64,000 nt of DNA, taken from the NCBI GenBank assembly GCA_965644315.1, contig CBFFRQ010000018.1:248001-312000 (forward strand). Reading direction: 5' to 3'. Below the pieces are notes generated by a model that had not been told where the DNA came from, searched no databases, and was given only the letters and a program-made list of their open reading frames with translations. This DNA comes from Caecitellus pseudoparvulus. Its lineage: Eukaryota > Bigyra: Bicosoecida. Made by a program: the position numbers and the translations under genes. Below, piece after piece: positions 1 through 9,979 of this stretch (position 1 is the first letter of the stretch; every line of letters begins with the position of its first letter).

Positions 1-455
1 ACACGCTGTGGAAGCAAAAGGTGCAGGAGGCAGAGGCTGCCCGTGCAGCGTCTGGTGCAGACGAAGCCGCCCGCCGGGCGCGCATGCTGGATGTGCTCAG
101 CCGGGCGCCAGGGCGGGCTGCGTTGCTGCTCGGCCTGCGGCGCACAGGGCCAGTGGCACTGGCGCGGGTCGCAGCAGCATGCTCAGTCCACGACGACGAC
201 GTTCTTGGCGTTCTTGAAGCCATGCGCAGGGAAGGCGTGGCGGCTGTCGTGGTGAGCGCCGACGGCACAGTGCAGTGTGTAGCCGATGAAGTACTTGACG
301 CGATTGCTGCGGCAGTGCGCGAACGTGGTGCATTGACGGCTGATGCAGCCGCAGGCATCGCCAACGCCGCCGCCGAGGCAGTCGACCATAGCGTACAGGA
401 AAGTGTGCTTGAAGGGCTGGCTGCAGAGATTCTCGAAGCGGGGGGCGCCCGCTGA
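1..455 (+). CDS. Winged-helix-like protein, 3' end only
   Basis: This is the C-terminal part of a gene whose start lies left of the window; the frame is open from base 3 to a TGA at 453-455. The roughly 150 visible residues begin with a charged helix rich in Glu, Ala and Arg, followed by alternating helices and a short beta-hairpin-like stretch (VAAVVVSADGTVQCVA). That order fits one or two winged-helix units. The pattern of a helix pair, a hairpin with a DG turn, then 'VRERGALTADAAAGIANAA' loosely resembles the C-terminus of DDRGK1, the UFM1-pathway adaptor. I judged that from memory of the family and the DDRGK signature itself is not conserved. A PCI-type winged helix is an alternative. The stop is only 19 bases from the stop of the converging RadA gene. 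Confidence 0.45.
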   Translation, partial: TLWKQKVQEAEAARAASGADEAARRARMLDVLSRAPGRAALLLGLRRTGPVALARVAAACSVHDDDVLGVLEAMRREGVAAVVVSADGTVQCVADEVLDAIAAAVRERGALTADAAAGIANAAAEAVDHSVQESVLEGLAAEILEAGGAR

Positions 456-474
456 GCGCCGCGCCAATGCACGA

Positions 475-2148
475 TCACTGCTTGGCCAGCCACGCGACGG
501 CAGAGCCGACGTCTCGCAGCGGCACTTGCCGCACTTCTTTGCCGACGCCGTTGCCCCGCGAGCCAGAGTGCGGCAGCAATACCTGCTGCATGCCAACCCG
601 TGCCGCAGAATTGCACCGCAGTGGCAGCCCAGCAACCGGGCGCAGTTCGCCACTGAGACCCACCTCCCCCACACAGGCTGTGCCGACGGGAATGGAGGCG
701 TCGTTGATAGAAGAGGCCACTGCCATGGCAATGGCCAGGTCTGCAGCTGGGTCTGAGATCCGCACGCCCCCCACGACGTTCACGTGCACGTCACACTTGC
801 GCAGGTTCAGGCGCCCATGGCGCTGCAGCACCGCTAGCAGCATGTGCAGGCGGTCCAACCCGACGCCAGTCGCACGGTGGCGGGGGTATTCAAAGGACGT
901 CGGCGTCACAAGGGCCTGCACCTCCACGGGCAGTGGCCGCGACCCTTCCATGGCCACGGCCACAGCCGAGCCTGGTGGCCAACTGCTGCCCGGCCCGGCG
1001 TCCCCTGCCGCAGAGCTCAGGAACAGCCCTTCCGCCTCCTCCACAGACCGCAAGCCGCCGTCCCCCATCTCCAGCACCGCCACCTCTGCCGTGCTGCCAA
1101 AACGGTTCTTGCCCGACCGCAGCAGGCGGTGGTGGTGCCCCGCCTCGCCCTCCACATACAGCACGGCGTCCACGAGGTGCTCCAGGACACGGGGGCCCGC
1201 CAGCTCCCCCGCCTTGGTGATGTGCCCCGTCAGGATGACAGGCACGCCGTTGGCCTTGGCGAACTGCAGCAGGCGCAGGGCGCAGTCCCTCACCTGCACC
1301 ACGGAGCCGGCGGCTGCCGCCACCTCCTCCAGAAACATCGTCTGGATGGAGTCCACGATGACGGCTGCAAGGGGCAGGGGGGACACAGTCAGCAGGTCCT
1401 GCAGGCCCTGCAGAATGGTCTCCAAGTTCGTCTCGTTCATGACCAGGGTGCCCCCTGCCGGCAGGCCAAGTCGAGCTGCACGCGCCTTCAACTGCCCAGC
1501 ACTCTCCTCCCCAGAAACATACGCCACAGCAGCGGTGGGTTCAACTGGCTCCCCTGCGCCTGCTGATGGCGCTGCCCCCTTTGCTGTGGGTGCCAAGGAC
1601 GCCTGGCCAGTGGACAACTCGGCAGCGAGCTGCAGCAGCAAGGTGGACTTGCCAATGCCAGGCGCACCGCCCAGCAGCACGATGGACCCCCTCATCAGCC
1701 CGCCGCCCAGAACACGGTTGATTTCGGGGCAGCACAGCTGCACCCGGTCGCCCCCCACGTCTTGTGTGTCGGACAGCAGGGAAAAGCCAGGAGCTGCGGA
1801 AAGGTCACCCTGGCCAGCCTTCCACACACCCTGCCGCGCGGCGCTGGAGTCCCGAGCAGCCTTCATGGAGGTGCGTGAGGACGAAGGGGCAACTGACGCA
1901 GGGGTGAACTGTTTCAGCGTGTTCCACTCCTTGCACGCGAAGCACTGCCCCGACCACTTAGCGTGCTCGGCGCCACACTGGTCACAAACAAACACTGCCT
2001 TGCTTTTCTTGCCTGCCGCGGCGAAGCGTGGACAAGAGGCATGGAGCCCTCGTTGTGCAAGTGAAAAACCAAGCCCGGGGTGCCTTGGTGCAGGCAATCG
2101 TGCTCTGGCGGCCACAGACAGGCAGCCAACAGCCCTGCGCCACGCCAT
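475..2148 (-). CDS. radA: RadA/Sms-type DNA repair ATPase, probably organellar
   Basis: One uninterrupted exon encodes 557 residues. The N-terminus has a RadA C4 zinc finger (C55-x2-C58-x10-C69-x2-C72). It is followed by a RecA-like core with Walker A GGAPGIGKSTLL near residue 160, the RadA-specific KNRFG motif, and a C-terminal Lon-protease-like domain ('GEVGLSGELRPVAGLP'). In bacteria RadA is a RecA-related helicase that extends recombination branches; a similar role in organelle DNA is inferred. The first 50 residues contain no Asp or Glu and many Arg and Ala, as in a mitochondrial or plastid presequence; bacterial RadA is shorter and lacks it. Its upstream region is shared with the divergent CHAT/NB-ARC/SH2 gene. 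Confidence 0.9.
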   Translation of the reverse strand: MAWRRAVGCLSVAARARLPAPRHPGLGFSLAQRGLHASCPRFAAAGKKSKAVFVCDQCGAEHAKWSGQCFACKEWNTLKQFTPASVAPSSSRTSMKAARDSSAARQGVWKAGQGDLSAAPGFSLLSDTQDVGGDRVQLCCPEINRVLGGGLMRGSIVLLGGAPGIGKSTLLLQLAAELSTGQASLAPTAKGAAPSAGAGEPVEPTAAVAYVSGEESAGQLKARAARLGLPAGGTLVMNETNLETILQGLQDLLTVSPLPLAAVIVDSIQTMFLEEVAAAAGSVVQVRDCALRLLQFAKANGVPVILTGHITKAGELAGPRVLEHLVDAVLYVEGEAGHHHRLLRSGKNRFGSTAEVAVLEMGDGGLRSVEEAEGLFLSSAAGDAGPGSSWPPGSAVAVAMEGSRPLPVEVQALVTPTSFEYPRHRATGVGLDRLHMLLAVLQRHGRLNLRKCDVHVNVVGGVRISDPAADLAIAMAVASSINDASIPVGTACVGEVGLSGELRPVAGLPLRCNSAARVGMQQVLLPHSGSRGNGVGKEVRQVPLRDVGSAVAWLAKQ

Positions 2149-2576
2149 GCAGCCCTGAAACGCAACGAAACGCAGGCCGGCAAGGCAGGTCTGCAGAGAC
2201 CAGTTTCAGTGAGCCTGGCAAGGTCTCACGTGGAGCGCGTAGGGGCAGGGGGGATGGGTCTGGATTGGCATCGAATTTTAGCGAAAAGATGACGGCCGTT
2301 GGCTCTGGGCCGCCTGAGTGCGAAGCTTGTCGATGAGCTGCGCAGGATTGCAGCGGAGAGCTGCACAGAGCCCCAGCGACACTGCCAACTGCCTCGCGAA
2401 ACCAAACTGAAAATCACACGAGTGTTGCACAGGGGGGTATTTGCAACGGGGAACCGCTTTCTACCTTGCCCGCGCTGCCCAGGCAAGGTGAGGGCAGCAC
2501 GTAAGGCTCACTTCCGGGCGCCTCAGCCCAGCCTTCGCGGGCACGGCACTCCTCACAACGCCTGGCTGAGGGTGCG
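2149..2576. other. Divergent intergenic region
   Basis: These 428 bases separate the starts of RadA (left, minus) and the CHAT/NB-ARC/SH2 gene (right, plus), so both promoters should lie here. I see no TATA box, tRNA or repeat. Short open frames here are not supported by any family pattern. Confidence 0.5.
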
Positions 2577-5500
2577 ATGGCGGCACAGTCAACAGGGAGC
2601 AGCAGTGGAGTGAGGTTTTGCTACCTATTCTCTGCGCCACTGGTGAAGGGGGCGCAGTCAGGCAGCAGCAAGTTTGTCGCGATCGATCGCCCGCTCAACT
2701 TGGCCCGGGAGCTCAAGTCGCTGCAGTCCACGCTGGAACACACCCATCGCCAGGTGGAGTGGAAGCAGGCTGTGGCATCACCCTCAACCTTCTCCAAGGT
2801 GCTTGCTGATTCCCCAGACATCCTGCACTTTTCAGGTGAGCGGGCTCACTGGCGTTGCCTGCGGAAGTAGGCCCAGCTTGCTGTCAATAACCTCGGGACA
2901 ATTGCCGCTTACGCTCGCAGGCCACGGCGAGAAGGGGTACCTGTGCATGGAGGATGACTCTGGTGTCCTCTGCCCCGTGCGATCCTCTGTCATTGACACC
3001 TACCTGCACTGGCACGGAGGGGCTCCTCCAGTGGTGTTTGTAGCAGCCTGCCACTCAGAATCCGTTGCACACGCTTTCGTCAACGCAGGGTGTACGTGTG
3101 GCTTCCTGCACAGCAGCCGATCCTTCCCTGCGCATGCTTGTCCCTCCACCCCCCTGCACAGGCCCCCATGTCATTTGCATCAACCAGCAGGACGAAGTGA
3201 ACGACGTGCGTGGGCCAGCATCACCCCCACAACCACGCAGCACCAGCGCCACATGGCGACCCCCCTCCGTCACAGGAAGCGGCGCTGAAGTTCGCCAGAG
3301 AGTTCTACAGCATGCTCATCGTGCGTCCTCCCGACTGGCCACCCCCGTACCGCTTCGCTGCACCCCCACCCCCTCCCCCGCTATCGTACAGGGGAGCGGA
3401 AGGGATGTGGGGAGCGCCTTCTTCCTGGCAAAGAACACAGTGAGCGTAGAGATGGGTGCCAGGAGCCCCGCTGAAGTCAACAAGTTCCTACTGCTGCCGG
3501 AACCACCACTAGGGCCGGGCCAAACGAAGGACGACCCGGCGTGGCGTGACGCCTTGCGAGGCATGCATCGCCTGGAACTGACGAAGATCTGCACGCCTGG
3601 AAAGTTCGTACAAGCGACAGGCGCCAGGTCCAGCACTCTACCAGACATGCCCCCTACGCTGTATGGGCGGGATTTGCGACTGCAGGAGCTGTACCGGTCC
3701 TTGACGCGGTCGGGGGAGCCGCTGAACTTGGTGACTCTGCACGGGCCTCCGTCGGTCGGCAAGAGTGCCCTTGCCACAGCCCTGGCTGTGTACACAGCAC
3801 AGCGCCTGGACCTTCAGCAGCGCTTTAGCAATGTGTGCCTCGTGGATGCGGCGGCCGTGGAGCTTGACCTGTACACCGACAGGCAGGCTGCTGGCCAGCC
3901 TCGGGTGTGGGGCGCGATCCTGAGTCGCATGGGCCTGCCGCCCAGCCTGGCCGTGGAGCAGCCGCAGACAATCGTCCATGAACTGGCCAGCAAGCTCCCA
4001 CGGGCTCTCTTCGTGCTGACTCGCTTGGACGTGGAGGGCCGCCGCGAAGTGTCTCAAGCTGTGGTGGAGGCTGCTCTCGCCTTCGCCAGCCGAGTGCTGC
4101 AGCCGCTGGTGGGGCACCACTCCTGTGCAGCGGTCCTCACATCGCGTCGTGAGCTGGAACACGGTTGGCGGGTAAGCAACACTCAGAGCAAGAAGCTGGA
4201 GCCCTTGCAGTCGTTCTACGCTGGCCAGATGCTGTGCACGAAGTTCGCGGTGCAGAACGCGCCGCAGAGCACTTGGGCGGGGCTAGTCCCGCGCTCCGCC
4301 CTGAGCACAGCATCCCGCAGGCCGCGCAGGGACATTTACTTTGAAGAGGTGGGCAAGCACCCGCTCCTGCGCATTTGTGGCGGCCTGCCCGGCGTCATCG
4401 AAGCGTTCGTGCAGGCCAGCGGAAATAAGTCCCTCCACGAAACGCTGGACGAATCCAAGGTGCTGGCTGGCATGTGCATGCTAAAGACCGGGCAGCCCAT
4501 CCCCCCCGGCACCATGCGTGCCGAGCTGGAAGCTGAGGCCAAGGCACGGGTGGACAGCGAACGGAGCACGGCCGCTGCGGCAGCTGCTGGTGGGGCGCCC
4601 AGCACGCACCCAGGCCCTGGTCTGAGCCACTTACCGTCAAACCCGCCCCACATGAGCGGGGCTGCCATGTCAGGCTTCCCAGGCATGTCTGCGTTCTCTG
4701 TGGGGTCTAGCTTGAGCCGAGTCCCCTCCATACCCCCCCAGTCCTTCCACTTGACCCAGTCCAAGTCTGATGGTGAACTGCCCAAGAACCAAGTGGAGCA
4801 AGACGTGCCTGAGCTGTGGGCTGCACTCACAACAGCCCTGGGCAGCAGTCCCCAGGCACAGTCTGTGTGCCTCCCACCCGCCAGCGACGCAGGCGTCCTG
4901 TGGAGCCTGGTGCATGCCTATGCCACCGCCCGCCTGCCGCATTGCCTGGGCGTGCGTGCCCTCACAGAGCACGATGTGAGGGTCATGACACTGTGGATAT
5001 ACCAGTGCGCATCGCAGCGTGACAGGGCGGGCAGGGTGTTGCTCTCGCAGCGCGACCTGCGAGCTGCCGTGGAGTCACGCCTCATGGTGTGGGTGTGGAT
5101 GATGAAGATAAAGGTGCGGCACCACTGGACCCGAACAGTGCATGGGACACAGACGCCCTACCTGCACGGTTTCCTGGACAAGAACGAAGCCTGGACCTTG
5201 CTGCAGCAAGCAGGCAGTCAAGACGGCACCTTCCTCCTCCGCTTCTCGGCGAGCGACCCCAAGTCCATCACCATGACGGTGGCCACAGAACACGGACAGC
5301 AGGCCTGGAACTGTCGACTGTCGCTGACAGTGAACACAGACCGCACCAGTGCCCACCGGTGCTACTGGGAGTACACCTGGCGCGGCGCTCACGGAAAGCT
5401 GCACGTGAACACACTGGACGAGTTTGTGGAGCGACACCGCGACCAGCTACGGGAGCAGCTGCACTTTTCACGCAGCACATACGCAGATGACGCGTTGCCT

Positions 5501-5794
5501 GCACACTTGGCCAGTGGCGGCATGCCTGCCTCGCACCACTCCAGGTTTCCGAGTCACGGACCGCACCTGGCCTCGTCCACATCCATGCCAATGGTGCCCG
5601 GCATGCATGGCGGCGTGCCACCAGGCGCACTTGCCACGCCAACCCTGGCGCACTCGGGCTCTGCCATGGCGGGGTTCCCGGGTGGGGCGTTCCAGCCCCC
5701 CGCCATGGAGCGGTTCCCCTCCGGGGACAGTCGGGCCAGCAGCCACGCCGAAGCCGGGCCCCGACACGGCGGCACCGCCCCTCCAAACTTCTAG
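2577..5794 (+). CDS. CHAT protease - NB-ARC/STAND NTPase - STAT-like SH2 fusion protein
   Basis: Five exons (2577-2835, 2921-3091, 3162-3205, 3276-3320, 3392-5794) give 973 residues. Residues ~1-200 form a CHAT domain, the caspase-related protease fold: 'PDILHFSGHGE' supplies His88, 'VVFVAACHS' supplies Cys130, and 'GCPHVICINQ...EVND' plus 'FAREFYSML' are the later CHAT strand and helices. Residues ~265-500 are NB-ARC-like: P-loop GPPSVGKSAL (~292), TSR sensor-like motif, and GGLPGVI resembling the plant GLPL motif; Walker B is weak (LFVLTRLD). Residues ~763-860 are an SH2 domain of the STAT type (HGFLDKNEAW, then FLLRFS with the phosphotyrosine-binding Arg790). A Pro/Gly/Ser/His-rich tail follows. 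Inference: a tyrosine-phosphorylation-gated protease switch. The join at exon 2/3 uses GTACGT and restores the CHAT motif. Confidence 0.82.
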
Positions 5795-5954
5795 TGTGCA
5801 GCAGGGTCAGGAACCCCGCGCACACAAATGCAATACACCGAAATAATTGCATCGAATGCTGACTGCCGTGTCCTCCTTGCTGCTTGCACCCTCCGACGGC
5901 TGCACACCGCGCAAACGTCGACGGCGGCGTGGGAGCGTTTCACGAGCACCTGCC

Positions 5955-8180
5955 ATGGGAACCACACCCTCCAAGGCCCTGCACAAGGCCGCCAAGAGTG
6001 GCGACACGGAGGGTATTGAAAGTGCACTGCGAAGTGGTGCATCTCTTGATGCTGTGGAGGATGGGCGCACGCCCCTCATGACGGCAGCCAAGTCAAACAA
6101 GCCTGAGATCCTTTCCCTGCTCCTCGCGAAAGGCGCATCAGACTACCGCGACAGCAACCAGGAGCTCGCCCTGCACCAGTACGTGGGGACCTGTCGCTTT
6201 GTGTCCAAGCTCACCTGGGCTGGGGTTTGCACCTGCCTTGGTGCGCTGTGCTGGCTTTGCATGGCGTGTGAGGAAGTGTCCCAGAAAGTCCCGCTGGCTC
6301 TCGCGGCCGGCATGGCATTCCTTCTTGCACTGGCACACGTCCTGGCGCACTCCCCCCCCCTTCCGCAGCGCTGCAAGGGCGGGATCTGTTGCATGTGCTG
6401 CCGTCCTCATTAACCGCGGCTCAGGTGCGTGGCACTGCGCCAAGAGGCGCCTGCCTGCTTGCGAGGATGATGTGCTTGTTGCCCCCTGGCCTGCGCAGAC
6501 CACTTCGCGAAGAACACGTCAGGGCAGCGGCCCATCCACGTCGCGTCCTCTCGAGGCAAGACCGCCGTCGTGCGGTACCTGGAGGCGGCGACCTGCCCCT
6601 TCTTCCACGAGGTGCAAGTCAAGTTCCCCATCTTCATGTCGCTGTGCACGTGGCACGAGCGGTGGCTGGTGGTGCACCGGGCCTGCCCACACGACAACCC
6701 CATCGTGTCCCGCAATGACACCCTCGTCTACGTCTACACCAGCTACAAGCACTGCACGCACTACATGTCCCTGCGCAACGCCGCCGTACACGTCCTGCGC
6801 ACCAACGAGTCCGGCAGCGTCATCCGCTTCGACCTCCTGAGCAGCGTGACCCCCAACGCCCCAGGCGGCAGCAGGCAAGCAGACCACGCCGTATCACGGG
6901 TGCAGTGCCGCGCCCCCATCCACGTGTTCGAGTGGCTGAGGGATGTCCTGCACCCCGACTTCGGTGCGGGCCGGGGCCCCCGCATCGACCCCAGGACCCA
7001 CCGGGCCATTCTGCCGCCGTGGGCGCTGCGCCACGCCAACGGCAACCGACGGGCCCAGCAGCCGAACCCCATGAACATTGTGCGAGCTCGAGCACGCGCG
7101 GGCAGTGCCGGGCAGGCGGCACAGCCGACGCCGCAGCTGGAGGCAGAGGTGGTGGCGCCACCCCCCCTGGACGCCGGGGCGGGGGGGGCAGCAGCTGGGA
7201 ACGCAGGCGGCGCCATGCGCCCACCAGTGCCCACCTCGCCCGAGGCTGCAGAGCAGGCCTCCGTCGCGGGGTACGCAGCCGTCCTTCCCTCCATGGGCGA
7301 GCGGGGGGCAACGGCGCTCTTCGGCGCAGGTGCCCGGGACAGCTACAACACTGCCGCGCAAGGCAGCACCTCCACACGCTCTGCTGCCGTGGCGCCGGCG
7401 CCTGCCGCCCCTGCCCGCACCAGCAGCCTGTACCCTGCCCTGGACAGCCAGCAACCAGTCCTGGCCCCCATGATCGTGCAGCCGGCCAGCCCACAGGCAC
7501 CGGCGCAGGGGGCTGCCGCGGGGCCCTCCCCACGCGCGAACGTCCTGGATGTGACGGTGCCTGAGGGCTCTGAGGAGCCGCCCCCTGCGCTCTGTTGCGT
7601 CTTGACCATGGATCTGTACCAAGACCCCGTCGTGGCAGCGGATGGGCACACGTACGACCGAGAGGCCATCGAGACATGGCTGGCAACCCATAACACGTCT
7701 CCCAAGACCAACGAGACCCTGCAGCACAAGCACCTCATCCCCAACCATGCCATGCGTGGGCAGGTGCTGGACTGGGTGGATGCTCAGCGGGCAGCGGCGG
7801 CACAGGCAGCCCCGGCTCCCGCCCCTGCCGCCACCCCGGTGCCGGCGCCTGAACCGGAGCCCCTTGTCCCAGACAAGCTCGGGTACGATGCTTCCCACCA
7901 TGCCAGTCCCGTCCCTGTGGCGCCCTCAGCGCCTCCCCCCGTTGCGCTGGACGCGTACGCAGTGGATGAGGGCGCGGCGCAGGGCCACAGCGACGAGGAG
8001 GACCGGCCAGCAGAGCCTTCCCTGGCCGCCCGCGCTGCTGCCGCCCAGCAGTACGACGAACTGGACATCTTGACCATGGACTTTCCCTCGGTGCCGCAGC
8101 ACAGTGTGCAGCCGCCCAGGGAGAGTGCGCAGGCGGCACCCGTCACTCGCTCGCAAGGCACGTACGCAGTGCTGGACTGA
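5955..8180 (+). CDS. Ankyrin - PH-like - U-box protein, probable E3 ubiquitin ligase
   Basis: Three exons (5955-6178, 6369-6424, 6499-8180) encode 653 residues. The 56-base middle exon restores an ankyrin repeat (ALHHAARAGSVACAAVLINR), which supports the model. The start MGTTPSK is a likely N-myristoylation site. Residues ~5-125 are ankyrin repeats (GRTPLMTAAKSNKPEILSLL, GQRPIHVASSRGKTAVVRYL). Residues ~134-247 look like a PH fold ('ERWLVVHR', 'LVYVYTSYKH', closing helix 'HVFEWLRDVL'). Residues ~447-523 are a U-box (CCVLTMDLYQDPVVAADGHT, then YDREAIETWL), the E2-binding module of E3 ligases. Pro/Ala-rich linkers join the parts, and the tail is acidic. A membrane-associated ligase that binds partners through ankyrins is inferred; the PH assignment is the weakest part. 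Confidence 0.8.
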
Positions 8181-8252
8181 ACACTTGTGGCGGCAACACC
8201 CTTGACGCCCCTTTCTTTCTTCGCTTTTTGTTTGAATGCATTCATGTCGACC

Positions 8253-9506
8253 TCACAAATCCCGCATGTGAATCTCCAGCGTGGACAGCTTCACCTGCTT
8301 GGGTGGCGTCGCATTCGGGTCACTGAAGGCCGCTTGCGCCTGGGGCATCAGGCGATTCAGAGCCACCCCCAAGTACAGCTTGCCAGCAGTTCTGTGAGCG
8401 TGGAGGGAGGGGGGCGAGTGTGGCGGCGGGCAGGGCGCGGGCGGTGTGGCGCGGCCAACGCACTGGCTCTGCGCGTTGAACGTGTCTTGGATGAACCCCA
8501 TGCTTTCAAAGTCACTTGCGTCCATGGCTTCCTCCAGCACTGCCTGGGCACGGGGGCCATGCTTGGGGTCTGCGGGCACGTGGAAGGCGAGCAGGTGCCC
8601 CTGTGTGGATGCCTTGAGGGTAGCCTCCAGCACCGCCGCCAGCAGGCCGGGAGTGTGCAGGCGCCCGTCGATGTACATGACATCGCACTTGGACCCCTGC
8701 AAGCGCACACCAAACTCTGGGATGCTCTCCTGGGGCTCCCCCGTCACCCATGCGTTGCGGCGAGGGAAGCGGGCCTCCAGCCAGTCTGCCACAGCCACGC
8801 CGTGCTCCTGCATGCTCACCTGCGCGGCCAGCACCTCGTCATCTGCCAGAGGAGCACTGGCATCAAGGCCCTCCACGCCAATGTCAGCCCCGTCAAAGGT
8901 GAGCACGTGGATGTCTGGCCGTGCCGCCAGGAACATGGCTGAGGTGTGGCCCAGGTGAGCCCCTGCAACACACACATCCACCCACTCAGGGTGGGCGCGG
9001 ATCTCCTCCAGCAACCGTGCAGCTGCGATCGGCTGCTGCTTGATGGTCTCTTTGAGGTGGCGCACGGCCACGCCACGCTTCTGCAGGAACGTGTCCAGAT
9101 CCACCCACGCCTGGTACACACTGCGTCCCACTGCATTGGCTGTGCCACGTTCCAGGTCCACTTCCTCGCGCAACCACTGCCTGCAAGTGCCTCTCCATGA
9201 CCCATCGTCCAACTTTGCAATGGAGGGGTGTTGGTACAGCTGCTCACAGCTCTCGAAAGCCACCTTGGAGGAGCTCCAGCCTGTGTCGAGCAAGCAACCC
9301 ACGAGTACACGCGCCGAACTGGCTTGGGGCTCTGCCAACGCACCTTCAGCGCCATAGAGAATCAGCGTTTGATCGATTCCTTCACCTTCCGTTCCAGGCC
9401 GTGCAGGGATCCGCAGGCGCGGTGTCAACATCACCCTCTGGAGGCTGGAGCCGCTGACAACCACCAGAGCTGCTGCCAGGGCCAGTACGCAGACCACAGC
9501 GCGCAT
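8253..9506 (-). CDS. Secreted or luminal class I methyltransferase-like protein
   Basis: Two exons (9506-8464 and 8391-8253) encode 393 residues. The 72-base intron has no in-frame stop, so a naive translation reads through it. The donor GTGCGT and the loss of a Pro-rich insert support splicing. The protein starts with a signal peptide (MRAVVCVLALAAALVVVSG). The middle reads like a class I SAM-methyltransferase fold: 'VAGAHLGHTSAMFLAARPDI' as the glycine loop, 'VLTFDGADI' as the acidic strand, and 'KCDVMYIDGRLHTPGLLAAV' as the following strand and helix, similar to the Methyltransf_24 group. No substrate can be named. The 3' end converges on the U-box gene with 72 bases between the stops. Confidence 0.6.
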   Translation of the reverse strand: MRAVVCVLALAAALVVVSGSSLQRVMLTPRLRIPARPGTEGEGIDQTLILYGAEGALAEPQASSARVLVGCLLDTGWSSSKVAFESCEQLYQHPSIAKLDDGSWRGTCRQWLREEVDLERGTANAVGRSVYQAWVDLDTFLQKRGVAVRHLKETIKQQPIAAARLLEEIRAHPEWVDVCVAGAHLGHTSAMFLAARPDIHVLTFDGADIGVEGLDASAPLADDEVLAAQVSMQEHGVAVADWLEARFPRRNAWVTGEPQESIPEFGVRLQGSKCDVMYIDGRLHTPGLLAAVLEATLKASTQGHLLAFHVPADPKHGPRAQAVLEEAMDASDFESMGFIQDTFNAQSQCVGRATPPAPCPPPHSPPSLHAHRTAGKLYLGVALNRLMPQAQAAFSDPNATPPKQVKLSTLEIHMRDL

Positions 9507-9979
9507 TGTGGATTGGATGCAGTCACACCAAGTATAACCTGGGATAGAACAAAGGAAAGCAGGCGTAGTGGTCCTGTCCTAGCGTGGGGTGAGGGCGGCG
9601 AAGCGAGACCGTGCAGCGCACCAATTCCGCGTCGTTTGAGGATGCTTGCAGTGCGCCGCTCACAGAGCAGCCTGCAGCTGCACGCGTCCCAAAGGCAAGC
9701 AAGGTTCGCCATGCATGTGCATTGCTTCGAGGGAGAGTATCGCTTTTGGCAGTTGGAGCTGACTGCCCAATGACACGGCCAAGCGAAAGCTTGTTTGCCG
9801 GCAGCTCCAGCACAGCTCAACAGGCGACACGGGCCGTCGACGCTGGAAGCAGCTCTCAGCAAGTCCACCGCCAAGCAAATAACATCCCGAGATCACAACA
9901 ACTCATACACGCCCCATCCTCAGCCTTGCAAGCCCGTCGAGCTGTTCCTCAGCCAGACCACCGCACACCATCACCCACC
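9507..9979. other. Divergent intergenic region
   Basis: These 473 bases lie between the start of the minus-strand methyltransferase-like gene and the start of the secreted cysteine protein. They should hold both promoters. They are less GC-rich than the flanking genes. I see no RNA gene or repeat. Confidence 0.45.

Noticed and set aside
467-2158. Plus-strand open frame of 563 residues opposite RadA
   Set aside because: RadA motifs on the minus strand are unambiguous; the plus translation is Ser/Pro/Thr-rich shadow sequence.
3065-3391. Reading the CHAT gene as one open frame from 3065
   Set aside because: That frame reads through introns and loses the CHAT strand 'GCPHVICINQ' and helix 'FAREFYSML', which appear only with the spliced model.
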